Source: Flaccisagitta enflata (lineage: Eukaryota; Chaetognatha; Sagittoidea; Aphragmophora). Taken from it: 64,000 nt of DNA. The notes under the pieces are model-generated. The model saw only the letters and a list, made by a program, of their open reading frames with translations, was not told the origin of the DNA and searched no databases. The stretch is taken from positions 36,332,001 to 36,396,000 of the forward strand of contig OZ231127.1 in the NCBI GenBank assembly GCA_965153355.1, read 5' to 3'. Positions 28,901 through 40,100 of this stretch are shown in pieces. Numbering within the stretch: position 1 is the stretch's first letter; each line of letters begins with the position of its first letter. Made by a program: the position numbers and the translations under genes.

Positions 28901-31900
28901 CATGAGAATAAAACGTTACCATTATCAATTTTGCAATCCTACTGAAAAAATTAAGAGAAAAACCTCTTAATCATTTGCAAAGACTAACCGCTTTTACTAG
29001 GCAACCAGTGTTACAAGATATTTGCTATGACAGGCCTGGACTTGGTGCAATATGAAAAAACAAGGCCAACACCTTACAGTCGCGTGCGGTTGTTAACACC
29101 ATAAGACCAAAAGACCACTTAAAATGACTTAAAATGATGTAAAATGACGCAAAAAGCTAAGCGTGACCGATGGACCGACCAACAGACCGACCGACAGACG
29201 GACAGAGTGGGTCTGAGTCGTGAGCACACGACTAAAAATTATTTTCATCAATCACCAATAGGATGCGGCTTTTTCGCCTCGCCTAGTATGTTCAGTTTTT
29301 TTTCTCTTTGCCCGTGATAATAAACAAGGCCGGATTTGAGGTCACCAAACCATTTGGGCAGGAGCAGTGAGGTCAGAGAAATAAAATTATAAAAAAAAGT
29401 AAAGTGTGACCGACCGACCAACCGACCGACGGACAAAGCGGGTTGTAGAGTCGTGTGCACGCGACTAAAAATAATGGGGAACGCTCATTTAAAAAGTATC
29501 CAACAGATGCATCTTCTTATTAAACACGAGAAACCACCCGCTCACCCACCACGCCTCAATAATACTGATCCTTTTGAAACCCCTTTCTTCCGCTGCCATC
29601 CCTTCTTCCGCTGCCATCCCTTCTCCCCTGCTGCCATCCCTTCTCCCCTGGCAGCTGCCATGCCCACTCCACCGCCTCCACACTAGTTTGTAGATGATGA
29701 CAGTCATGACACAGGCGATGGTGATAGTCATGGCTCAGGCGAAGATGACAGCAGTTTATTGATGATGATGACAGTAGTCAACGATGGTGATGACAGTTGT
29801 TGTCATCAATGATGATGTCAGCAGTTGAATTAAATGACATGTGTAGCGCATTGTAATGATGTTAATGATAATTGCAGCACAAAATAATGATGACAGTAGT
29901 TGAAGATTAACAAGGCCAAGTAGGCCAATAAGGTGCGTCATGTGGATCATCGAATGAATGCGTTACCCGACAGACCAACCAACCGACCGACCGACGGACA
30001 CAGCCAGTTATAGAGGTGCTTTGTCGCACCTGAAAAGCCAGTGAATTCTATGTCAAAGATATATGGCTCCAAAGGCTCTTGTCCTTTTTATAGTGTGAAG
30101 TAGTAATGTTGTCCAACTTTCATATATAGAGCAGTCGCTCACCTGGCTATCAGAGTCGTAGTTCGGATCATCCTGAGATGAAGCCATGACCTCGGCAAAC
30201 AACTCCGAGCCAAGGGCTCCCCAAGTATGCTTTCCTCCAGCGCCGCCTGAAAAAAACATTTGATCGCATTATTGAGCTGCCAAGAGTGGCGTTCGATCGA
30301 GCAGGAGCAGCAAACGGGCCGTTTTACGCTCATGCGGTCATGAACAAAACATCGACGCACGGACGGCCGGACATGTCGCCATATGCAGTCATTTTCAGAT
30401 AACTAGTTTTCCTGACGTGTCAATATTTTTCATTTCAAAAAAGAACTGATAGACGTTTGACAATCGTGGAACCCAAAGTGGCAGTAGAGAGCCTAATGAA
30501 TGTTGAGGCATTTGGAATCATGACAACTTGCGATGGTAATCTTCATCAGACAATCGGATTATGGTCAAGTTTCATTCATAACCACCTACGGTGCAATTAT
30601 TAAACGGAGATTAGAAAATGGCATTTGATATAAGCTGCCTCGGTACCTTTTTTAGGTAGCCCACGTCCTTTTCCAGCTCGCGATTTGCGATCCGCTCTTT
30701 GCACTTTGGTAGCAGCATTGTTATTGAGGACAACTTCACCTTCGGACTTGTCCTCACTTCCATTTGATGCGGTCTGAAAAAGGGAATCATAAAATTCGTC
30801 GATAGGGTGTGTCATGGACGTCATCCGTCCCCTTCACAGAGTCTCTTATGCCCCATTCGACTGGACGAAATTCCCGTTTTCTACAGGACTTTCCCCCTTC
30901 AGACCATACGGGTCCGCCGCCCTGCTTCCCCTCACAAACTGACCATAGGGCTACAATCATCGCTACCCTCGAGCGACTGGTTTATTCTTAATGACCCCCA
31001 AAACTTTCTCTCTGTTAACCCATCAATCCCTTACCAGCACTTCTTGGATAGCGGCCCCTAGGGACCGAAGTCCTGTGTGAATATCCTTCTGTTATCCATC
31101 CCGCCGGGCCCTAAGTCAGCCCCCTTGAGTCCTATGCCAACCAAATACCAACTCTCTCTAAATCACTATCAAGTTAGCCCTCTAGAACATCAAATTTCCC
31201 CTCTGCCTTAAGCCAAAAGTTGGTCCCCTAAAAAGTCCTCTCAAGATTCAATTATATACCATTCTGAGGCCACAATAAAACCACCTCAGGCTTGAATACA
31301 GCCTCTTGAAGGGCCGATCAGGGGGTGCAGATTCCGTAAACTGCCACATAGTAGAATTTTTCCTGCAAAAGTTACCGCACTTCTTCCAGCATCTTGGTCA
31401 CCCATATAATTTATCTCTTGACTTAAATTTGACTTTCCATTAAATAGCGTATTGTACAATGGGCAAGAAATCATTTTTTTTTCTTCTTTTTTTGGGCAGC
31501 GGCCCCGAAGGGGACGAAGTCCTGTAGAACAGGGGAAATCTGTCTGTCCGTACGTACGTCCGTACGTACGTCCGTTCCCCACCCCCAGCTCCATCCTCAG
31601 GGCTTCGTCTCCTTTGGGGCCCAAATCTAAACTGTATGGCTCAAATCCAAGCAAAATAGCCCAAATCCAAGCAAAATGGTCCTAATCTGGCTAGAAAACC
31701 TGAATTCTGGTCTGAATTCTATCATTTTAGCCCCTTGGACCTAGATTTTGGCTTCTGGTACTTAGATTCTGGCTTCTAAAACCCACATCCTAGCATTAGA
31801 GACCCAGATTCTGGCCTCTGGGACCCAGATTCTGGCCTCTAAGACCTACACTGCTCTGAATCCATACCTTCATGTTTGTTTTGAGATAACTGCGACTTTT

Positions 31901-34125
31901 TCTACAGTTTTACATGCCCATTTGATGTATAAATCCATTGCAAAAGATTGCAAAAAAATCTGTATGGCGCTTTTTTGATAAATCTCATTTTTTTACCATG
32001 ATGAAGTACAGGTTGTTGTACTTTTTCCAATATTGCATGAATGCCTTTGTTTTGCTTATAACTTCTACAGGAATTGGAGAAAATCCCTATGGTTGGTCTC
32101 ATTTGATAGATCTTTCGAAGAGCTTTCCATATGTCACTGATTTTTTGTGGATTCATCAAAAAACAACCTCGTTATGACCTGCCAAAGTTGATACTGTGGT
32201 ACAAGTTGATGTAGCATTTCATATTTTACATAAACACCCTTTCAAACCTGAAATCTGCCCTCTCAGGCTTTGAATCTGAGAGGGCAGATTTCAGGCCTGA
32301 GAGGGCAGATCTAAGGCCTAATAGGGCAGATTAAAGGCCTGATAGGGCAGATTTCAGACCTGAGAGGGCAGATCTCAGGCCTGAGATGGTAGATTTAATG
32401 CCTGAGAGGACAGATTCAAGGCCTGAGAGGGCAGATTTCAGGCCAACAAGGGATAATTTCAAGCCTAAGAGGGCTGATTTAAAGCCTGAGAGGGCGGATT
32501 TTAGGCCTGAGAGGGCCTGGGGGGGTACAAACCAACAGATGGACGGACAGACGGACAGAGGGACGAACAAACGGACGGACGGACCGATGGACAGATGAAT
32601 GAAAGTCCCCCTTTGTTCTACAGGACTTCGTCCACTTTGGGACCTCTGCTCAAAAATCATCCTGTGTGTAATTATAGGTCATCTATCTGGCCTCTTAGAC
32701 CTCAAATCAAGCCTCTCAGACCCCAAATCAGACCTTTCAGACCCCAAATCAGGCTTTTTAGATGAAAAATCAGGCCCTCTAGACTCTAATTCTGGCCTCT
32801 CAGACCCCAAATCAGGCCTATGAGACCTCAATTTAGGCCTCTATCCCCAACCCAGGCATCTCAGACCACTATTCGAACTTCTCAGACCCTCATTCTCCTT
32901 CAGGCCTCCCAGACCCCAATTCTGGCCTCTTAGAACATACTCGGGCATCCCATACACTAGTGCAGGCCTCTCAAACCCAAAACTAAGCCTCCAAGGCCTC
33001 AAATCAGGCCTTTCAGGCTACAAATCTGTCCTCTCGTACCATAACTCAGAGGATTGTCCTACAGTGGACTACTGCCTTTTCGTCACCTGATTTAACGACA
33101 TTTCGGATTTAACATCCAAGTTTCTTTGGTCCCAAATTTTTGCAGGTTTTTGTATTGCTAATTTTACCTGATTTAACGACACCTGATGTAACAGCCAAAC
33201 CTGATTTAAAGTCACTATTTTCAGGTCCCTAGGAATTTTTTTCCCCGATTTAGTGACATTGACATATTATTTATGTGACTTTTTTATTTTGAATTTTTAT
33301 TGAACCTTTGAAATTCAGTAGATGTCGTCTAGACGGGGGAATTCATTAAAGGAAGACTGATAAACTTAAGAGACTGATATTCAGAATATAAACTAATAAA
33401 AGGATGCTTTGTTGCCCATGGGTGTTGGTTGCCATGGAAACACATTTCCATGTATTTACGCTAAAGTAACAATATTTTGAGAAATTTTTTGAGGGAACAT
33501 TGTTTAACTTTCCAACAGTATGTTCTGTAAGAATATTGCTCGTTTGGCGGTTGCCAGGGAGCATCACAGGGCTGTCACACATAGTTACGCTCTCTAGCAA
33601 TGACTAAACAAGCAATATTCTTACAGAACATATTGTGGGAAAATTGTAGCAGATTTTATTTTGAACAATGTTCTTTCAAAAAATTTCTCAAAATATTGAT
33701 ACTTAAGCGTGAATACATGGAAATGTGTTTCCATGGCAACCAACACCCATGGGCAATAAAGCATTCTTTTATTAGTTCATATTCTAAATATCATTCTTAG
33801 GTATATTTGTCTTCCTGTAATGAATTCCCCTGTATTTCCAAGTCTAGACGACATCTACTGTATCATTTTTAAATATTAAACTAAGACTTTAAACACAAAA
33901 GTGAACAAAATAACAGCTAAAGAATGAAAAAAAAAACTGTGAACAAAAAGATGAAACTATCATTAATAAATTAACTTTTTATTGAAAAAATTTAAATCAA
34001 TATCAGCTATTTTTTAATGATATTTTTTTCTCTCAAATAACTTGAAGTATCTTATACTTCTTCTTTCACATGCCGTTGTGAGTTTTTACAAGGCTGACTG
34101 TTTTGTCTGGCTGTTTGTCTGTCTT

Positions 34126-34166
<41 letters not shown>

Positions 34167-37100
34167 GTCTGTCTGTCTGTCTTCTGTTGTCTTTAGCTCT
34201 GGCTGTGTCTATGTTTGTTGACCATTTGCATAAATGCTTAAAAACTATGATTATCAATTAGAAACTGATGCTAGTCTTAATTGCTCATGAAGCAGTTTCA
34301 ATAAGAGAAAATTAGAAATTCGATTTAACAACATTCGGATTTAACGACCAAAAATCCCTAGTCCCTTCAGGGTTGTTAAATCGGGTTCCCACTGTATTTA
34401 GAATCACAGGTCTTCTGCCCCTCCAGAGCTGCTGTAACTCTCACCTTCAAATCATTATATTAACTAACTTAAAGGCCTCAGGTTCTGCTAACCATGTAAC
34501 ACTTTTGGACTGCAAATCTAAGAGAGCTGGTACTAGGCCTTAGAGAGCCAGATTGGGGCTTCAGGCTTCAAGAGCAGGGGATAGAAAGATAGATGGAAAG
34601 CAGGTCGCTCGAGGGCAATATGCAGTCAGTGATACCTCTTGCCCTGCTTTGCATAAATGTCAATTGGAGTGAGACAGTCCCGTAAAACACAGGACAGCGC
34701 GCTGATCTGAGGTCTGAGAAGCCAAATTTGAGGCCTGAGAGGGCTGATTTGAAGCCTGAGGGAGCCTGGAAAGACAGATTTCAGATCTGACAAGACAGAT
34801 TGCAGGCCTCAGAGAGCAGATTTCATGCTTGAGAGGACATTTCAGGCCAGGGAGGGCAGATTTTAGCTCTGCCAGGCTTGTGGGAGGACAGATAAACGGA
34901 CAAACAGACAAAAATAGGCAAATGAATATCCCCCTGTGTTTTACAGGACCATGTTCCCTTTGGGATCGCTGCCAAAAAAGATATATGCACTTATTCTATC
35001 AGAAATAACAAGATTTTCACTATTTTTAAGGTCGTTTGGAGTCATTTGAAGCCCCTTGATGAACCTCTTAAAGGCTCTACACCTGTATTCTTGTTCCTGT
35101 AATGGATAACAGTGAGCGAAAAGAAATTTAAAGATTTTGATCATCGTTGGTCTATATTGAGCCTTTTGAGCTCTTTAGATGGAGCCTCAATGGACCCTAA
35201 ACCTTCATTGTTGGTCTTAACTAATTTCTACATGCAACATAACGGTTACTTGTTATAAATTTCCAACATCCTGCAACTATACATAGAGAACCAGTCATCT
35301 AAGGATCGCACATGGTCAGCAGTACCTGGTGCCCTCCTTGGAGTGATCAAGTGAAGTAGTGGAGTGAGAGCAGGGCAGCGGCCCCAAAAGACTGATGTCC
35401 TGCAGGACACAGGGGTGAATTTCCAGTTTTCCTAAAGGGGAATAAATGAGGCTTAGGAAGACTGATTGAGGTAATTAAGGGCAAATTTGAGGTCTGGAGC
35501 GCAGATTTTAAGTCTTTAGAGCAAATTTGAGGGTTGGGGGGGCAGGCTTATAGCTAAAAGGGCATATTTGAGGCCTGGAGAGCTGATCTGAGGTCTGAAG
35601 TGCAGATTTGAGGTCTGGAGAGCTGATTTTAGGTCTTGAAGGCCAAATTGAGAGTTGGAAGGGCTAATTCAAGGGCTTAAGTCAAGGTGCACATTAAGGT
35701 GCAGTTTCTGCAGTCAAATCATATTCTAGAAAAAAAAAAGATAATTCTATAATCTTTTTAAAAGAAATTATATTTTTAGCATAAATCATTGATTAATTTG
35801 CATTGAGAATCATTCATGTGTTCAAAATCAGTTGGAAAAATTGATAGAAATAAAAGAATTAGCCCCCATTCCTTGACTTGTCTTACGTGAAATTCTTAAT
35901 CTGTCTCTGAGTGCATAAATTTGCATTTCTAAAAACATAGCCCTATTCTAAAGACACATAGAAAAAGGGCCATGTTCTTAGAAATGCAAATTTTTGCATT
36001 CCAAGAGAGAGTAAGAATTTCATGCAAAATGACTTTGCTAATTTGCTGCTTGTTTGCACCACAACTTAAAGAGCCAAAATCAGGCCTAAGAGTGTTGATT
36101 AGAGGCCTGGATGGTCAGGGGGGGCAGGTGGTCAGATAGATAGAAGGATATCTGGAAATTCACCCCTGTGTCCTCCAGGACATCAGCCTTTTGGGGCCGC
36201 TTTCCAAAGACATCTCTTTTTTTTGTTAGATTTTACATTTTTTGGAATTTTTTAAGCCTCTTTAACAAAGCCTGGGAGGCTCTAAAGGGGCCAACATAAC
36301 CATTTTTTAAAAATTTCTCATACTACTTCAAAATATCTTCTAAATGAGACCATTCAGAGGCCTGTAGGTTAATCCATTCAGCAATTATAAGTAAAACAAG
36401 GGCGTAAATGCAAAATTTGAAATGCTTCATCAACTTATACCACCATAGCAACTTTGGCAAGTCATAACTTGGTTGTTTTTTGATGAATCTACAAAAAATC
36501 AGTGACGTTTGGAAAGCTCTTTGAAAGATCTATAAAATGAGACCAACTATAAGGATTTTCTCCACTTTATGTAGAAGTTATAAGCAAAACAAAGACATTC
36601 ATGCAATATTGAAAAAAGTACAACAACCTGTACTTAATCATGGTGAAAAAATGAGATTTATCAAAAAAGCGCCATACAGATTTTTTTGCAATCTTTTGCA
36701 GGTGTAGAAAAAGTCACAGTTATCTCAAAACGAACATGAAGGTATGGATTCAGAGCAGTGCCTAAATCCTAGTCTCAGAGACCCAAATCCTGGCCTTAGA
36801 GACTCAAATCCTGGCCTCTGAGTCCGAGAAATTGGTCTCTGAGACCAAATGTTGGCCCTAGAGACCAAGATCCTGGCCTGCTCCCTTCTCGACCTAACCT
36901 ACAAACTACTCATGAAGGGCATGGGTACCGTTCTCCAAATACTGCATTTTATCATCTCTCCACGTTATTCAATGAGAGTTTGAATAACCTGGCATCCTGA
37001 ACAGAAGGAAGTCAGACTGAAGGACGGACAGACGGATGGACAGATTCCCCCTGTGTTCTACAGGACTTCGTCCCCTACGGGGCCGCTGTCCTGCTCCCCC

Positions 37101-40100
37101 TCAACATAAATCACATACTGCTCAAGCAGGGCACGGGTACCGCTGACCACTTACTGCCTTTGGGCTGCTATTATTTTTTGGGCAGCGGCCCCAAAGCGCC
37201 GATGGCCTGTAGAACACAGGAGTGAGCCATTACGTTTGTACATCCATCCCGCCCCCCATGACTTCAGGCTTAAATCTCAGCCTCCAGGCTCAAACCCCAG
37301 CCTGTTGGCCTAAATCCCACTATGATGGCCCACATTCCAAACCCATGATCCAAATACTAGCCTTGAGGACCATAAGGTTCAAATCCTAGCCTTTCAGCCC
37401 AAATCCAAGCCTGTAAGACAAAATCCCTGTGTCCAGGCTCAAACCCTAGCCTTATGACCCAAGCTCCACCTAAATGGCTCAAATCCCAAACCAATCCTTT
37501 ATCTCAGGAGCCAGTGTCCTGTAAGACGAGGGTGAATTTTCCTCAAGCCTCAAATCCACCATCAAAAGCTCTAATCATCCCTCCAGGTCCAGGCCTCAAC
37601 TCGGCTATCCAGACCTCAAATCTGCTCTACAGAACTATTTCTGCCCTACAAATCTGAAATCCGCCTTCAAAAACCTCAATCAGTCTTGTTAGGCCTGACA
37701 TATTCCCCTTCAGGATGTCTGGAAATTCACCCATGTCCTACACCGTTTCATGCTGTAACTCCACTACTTCACTAGATCACTAAGGGCAAGGGCATCGGGT
37801 ACTGCTGACCATGTGCGATCCTGGTTTAACCTTTATGTAATCCTCAGCTAAAATCCCAAGCAGGACAGCAAGTACTGCTTACCATGCATCATCCATTAAT
37901 GAATCAATTATTCATGAGCAAGGGGCCCATCCTTCTTAGACCAGGGATAGGACCTTTAAGGCCAAAACCCTCTTGAGGCATGAATTGGCTTTTTGGGCAG
38001 CGGCCCCGAAGGGGATGAAGTCCTGTAGAATACAGGGGGACTTTCGTTTGTCCGTTCGTCCATCCATCCGTTCGTCCCCCCCAGGCCCTCTCAGGCCTGA
38101 AATCTGCCCTCTCAGGACTAAAATCTGCCCTCTCAGGACTAAAATCTGCCCTCTCAGGACTAAAATCTGCCCTCTCAGGACTAAAATCTGCCCTCTCAGG
38201 ACTAAAATCTGCCCTCTCAGGACTAAAATCTGCCCTCTCAGGACTAAAATCTGCCCTCTCAGGACTAAAATCTGCCCTCTCAGGACTAAAATCTGCCCTC
38301 TCAGGACTAAAATCTGCCCTCTCAGGACTAAAATCTGCCCTCTCAGGACTAAAATCTGCCCTCTCAGGACTAAAATCTGCCCTCTCAGGACTAAAATCTG
38401 CCCTCTCAGGACTAAAATCTGCCCTCTCAGGACTAAAATCTGCCCTCTCAGGACTAAAATCTGCCCTCTCAGGACTAAAATCTGCCCTCTCAGGACTAAA
38501 ATCTGCCCTCTCAGGACTAAAATCTGCCCTCTCAGGACTAAAATCTGCCCTCTCAGGACTAAAATCTGCCCTCTCAGGACTAAAATCTGCCCTCTCAGGA
38601 CTAAAATCTGCCCTCTCAGGACTAAAATCTGCCCTCTCAGGACTAAAATCTGCCCTCTCAGGACTAAAATCTGCCCTCTCAGGACTAAAATCTGCCCTCT
38701 CAGGACTAAAATCTGCCCTCTCAGGACTAAAATCTGCCCTCTCAGGACTAAAATCTGCCCTCTCAGGACTAAAATCTGCCCTCTCAGGACTAAAATCTGC
38801 CCTCTCAGGACTAAAATCTGCCCTCTCAGGACTAAAATCTGCCCTCTCAGGACTAAAATCTGCCCTCTCAGGACTAAAATCTGCCCTCTCAGGACTAAAA
38901 TCTGCCCTCTCAGGACTAAAATCTGCCCTCTCAGGACTAAAATCTGCCCTCTCAGGACTAAAATCTGCCCTCTCAGGACTAAAATCTGCCCTCTCAGGAC
39001 TAAAATCTGCCCTCTCAGGACTAAAATCTGCCCTCTCAGGACTAAAATCTGCCCTCTCAGGACTAAAATCTGCCCTCTCAGGACTAAAATCTGCCCTCTC
39101 AGGACTAAAATCTGCCCTCTCAGGACTAAAATCTGCCCTCTCAGGACTAAAATCTGCCCTCTCAGGACTAAAATCTGCCCTCTCAGGACTAAAATCTGCC
39201 CTCTCAGGACTAAAATCTGCCCTCTCAGGACTAAAATCTGCCCTCTCAGGACTAAAATCTGCCCTCTCAGGACTAAAATCTGCCCTCTCAGGACTAAAAT
39301 CTGCCCTCTCAGGACTAAAATCTGCCCTCTCAGGACTAAAATCTGCCCTCTCAGGACTAAAATCTGCCCTCTCTGGCCTGAAATCTGCCCTCTCAGGACT
39401 AAAATCTGCCCTCTCTGGCCTGAAATCTGTACTCTCAGACCAGAAATCTGCCCTCACAGATTCAAGGCCTGAGAGGGCAGATTTCAGGCCTAAGAGGATA
39501 AATTTCAGGCCTGAGCAGGCAGATTTCAGGCCTGAGAGGGCCTGGGGGGAACGGATGGATGGATGGACAGACGGATGGATGGACGGATGGACGGACGGAT
39601 GGATGGACGGATAGACGGACGAAAGTCCCCCTGTGTTCTACAGGACTTCGTCCTCTTCGGGGCCGCCGCCCTGCTTCCTCTCACTCCATTTCACAATCAT
39701 CCAAAGCAGGGCAACGGGTATCGCTGACCACATATTGCCCTTGGGCGACCTGTTCTAACTTCCGTAAAGTCTTGGGCTGGATATCAATCTACCTGTGCCC
39801 AGGCCTATAATCAGCCTTCAGAGGATTTGAATCAGCCTTCTCAGTTATAAAGTATAGTCACTAGGGCCTGAAATCAAATATCCCAGGGCTCGGGCTCACC
39901 CTTGAATATTTACCATCTATCATGATTTGGGTCTAAAGCTGGGACTAGAAACTCAGCTGGGATTTGAAACTTGAAGCTGGGATTCGAACCTTGAAGCTAG
40001 GATTTGAACCTTGAAAATGGAATTTGAGCTTTTGAGATTGGACTCTGAGCCTTGAGAATGGGCTTTGAGCCTTAAGAGCTAGCATTTAAGCTGATGCAAT

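Noticed and set aside
32386-32823. Frames with [12 protein letters not shown] repeats
   Set aside because: Degenerate minisatellite of the inverted-arm element.
38092-39400. CRISPR array
   Set aside because: Units are directly tandem with no spacers and the genome is eukaryotic.
37904-39472. Two roughly 500-codon open frames on opposite strands (RADFSPE and ICPLRTK repeats)
   Set aside because: Direct consequence of a 21-bp satellite lacking stops; the flanks are mobile-element arms and there is no gene structure.
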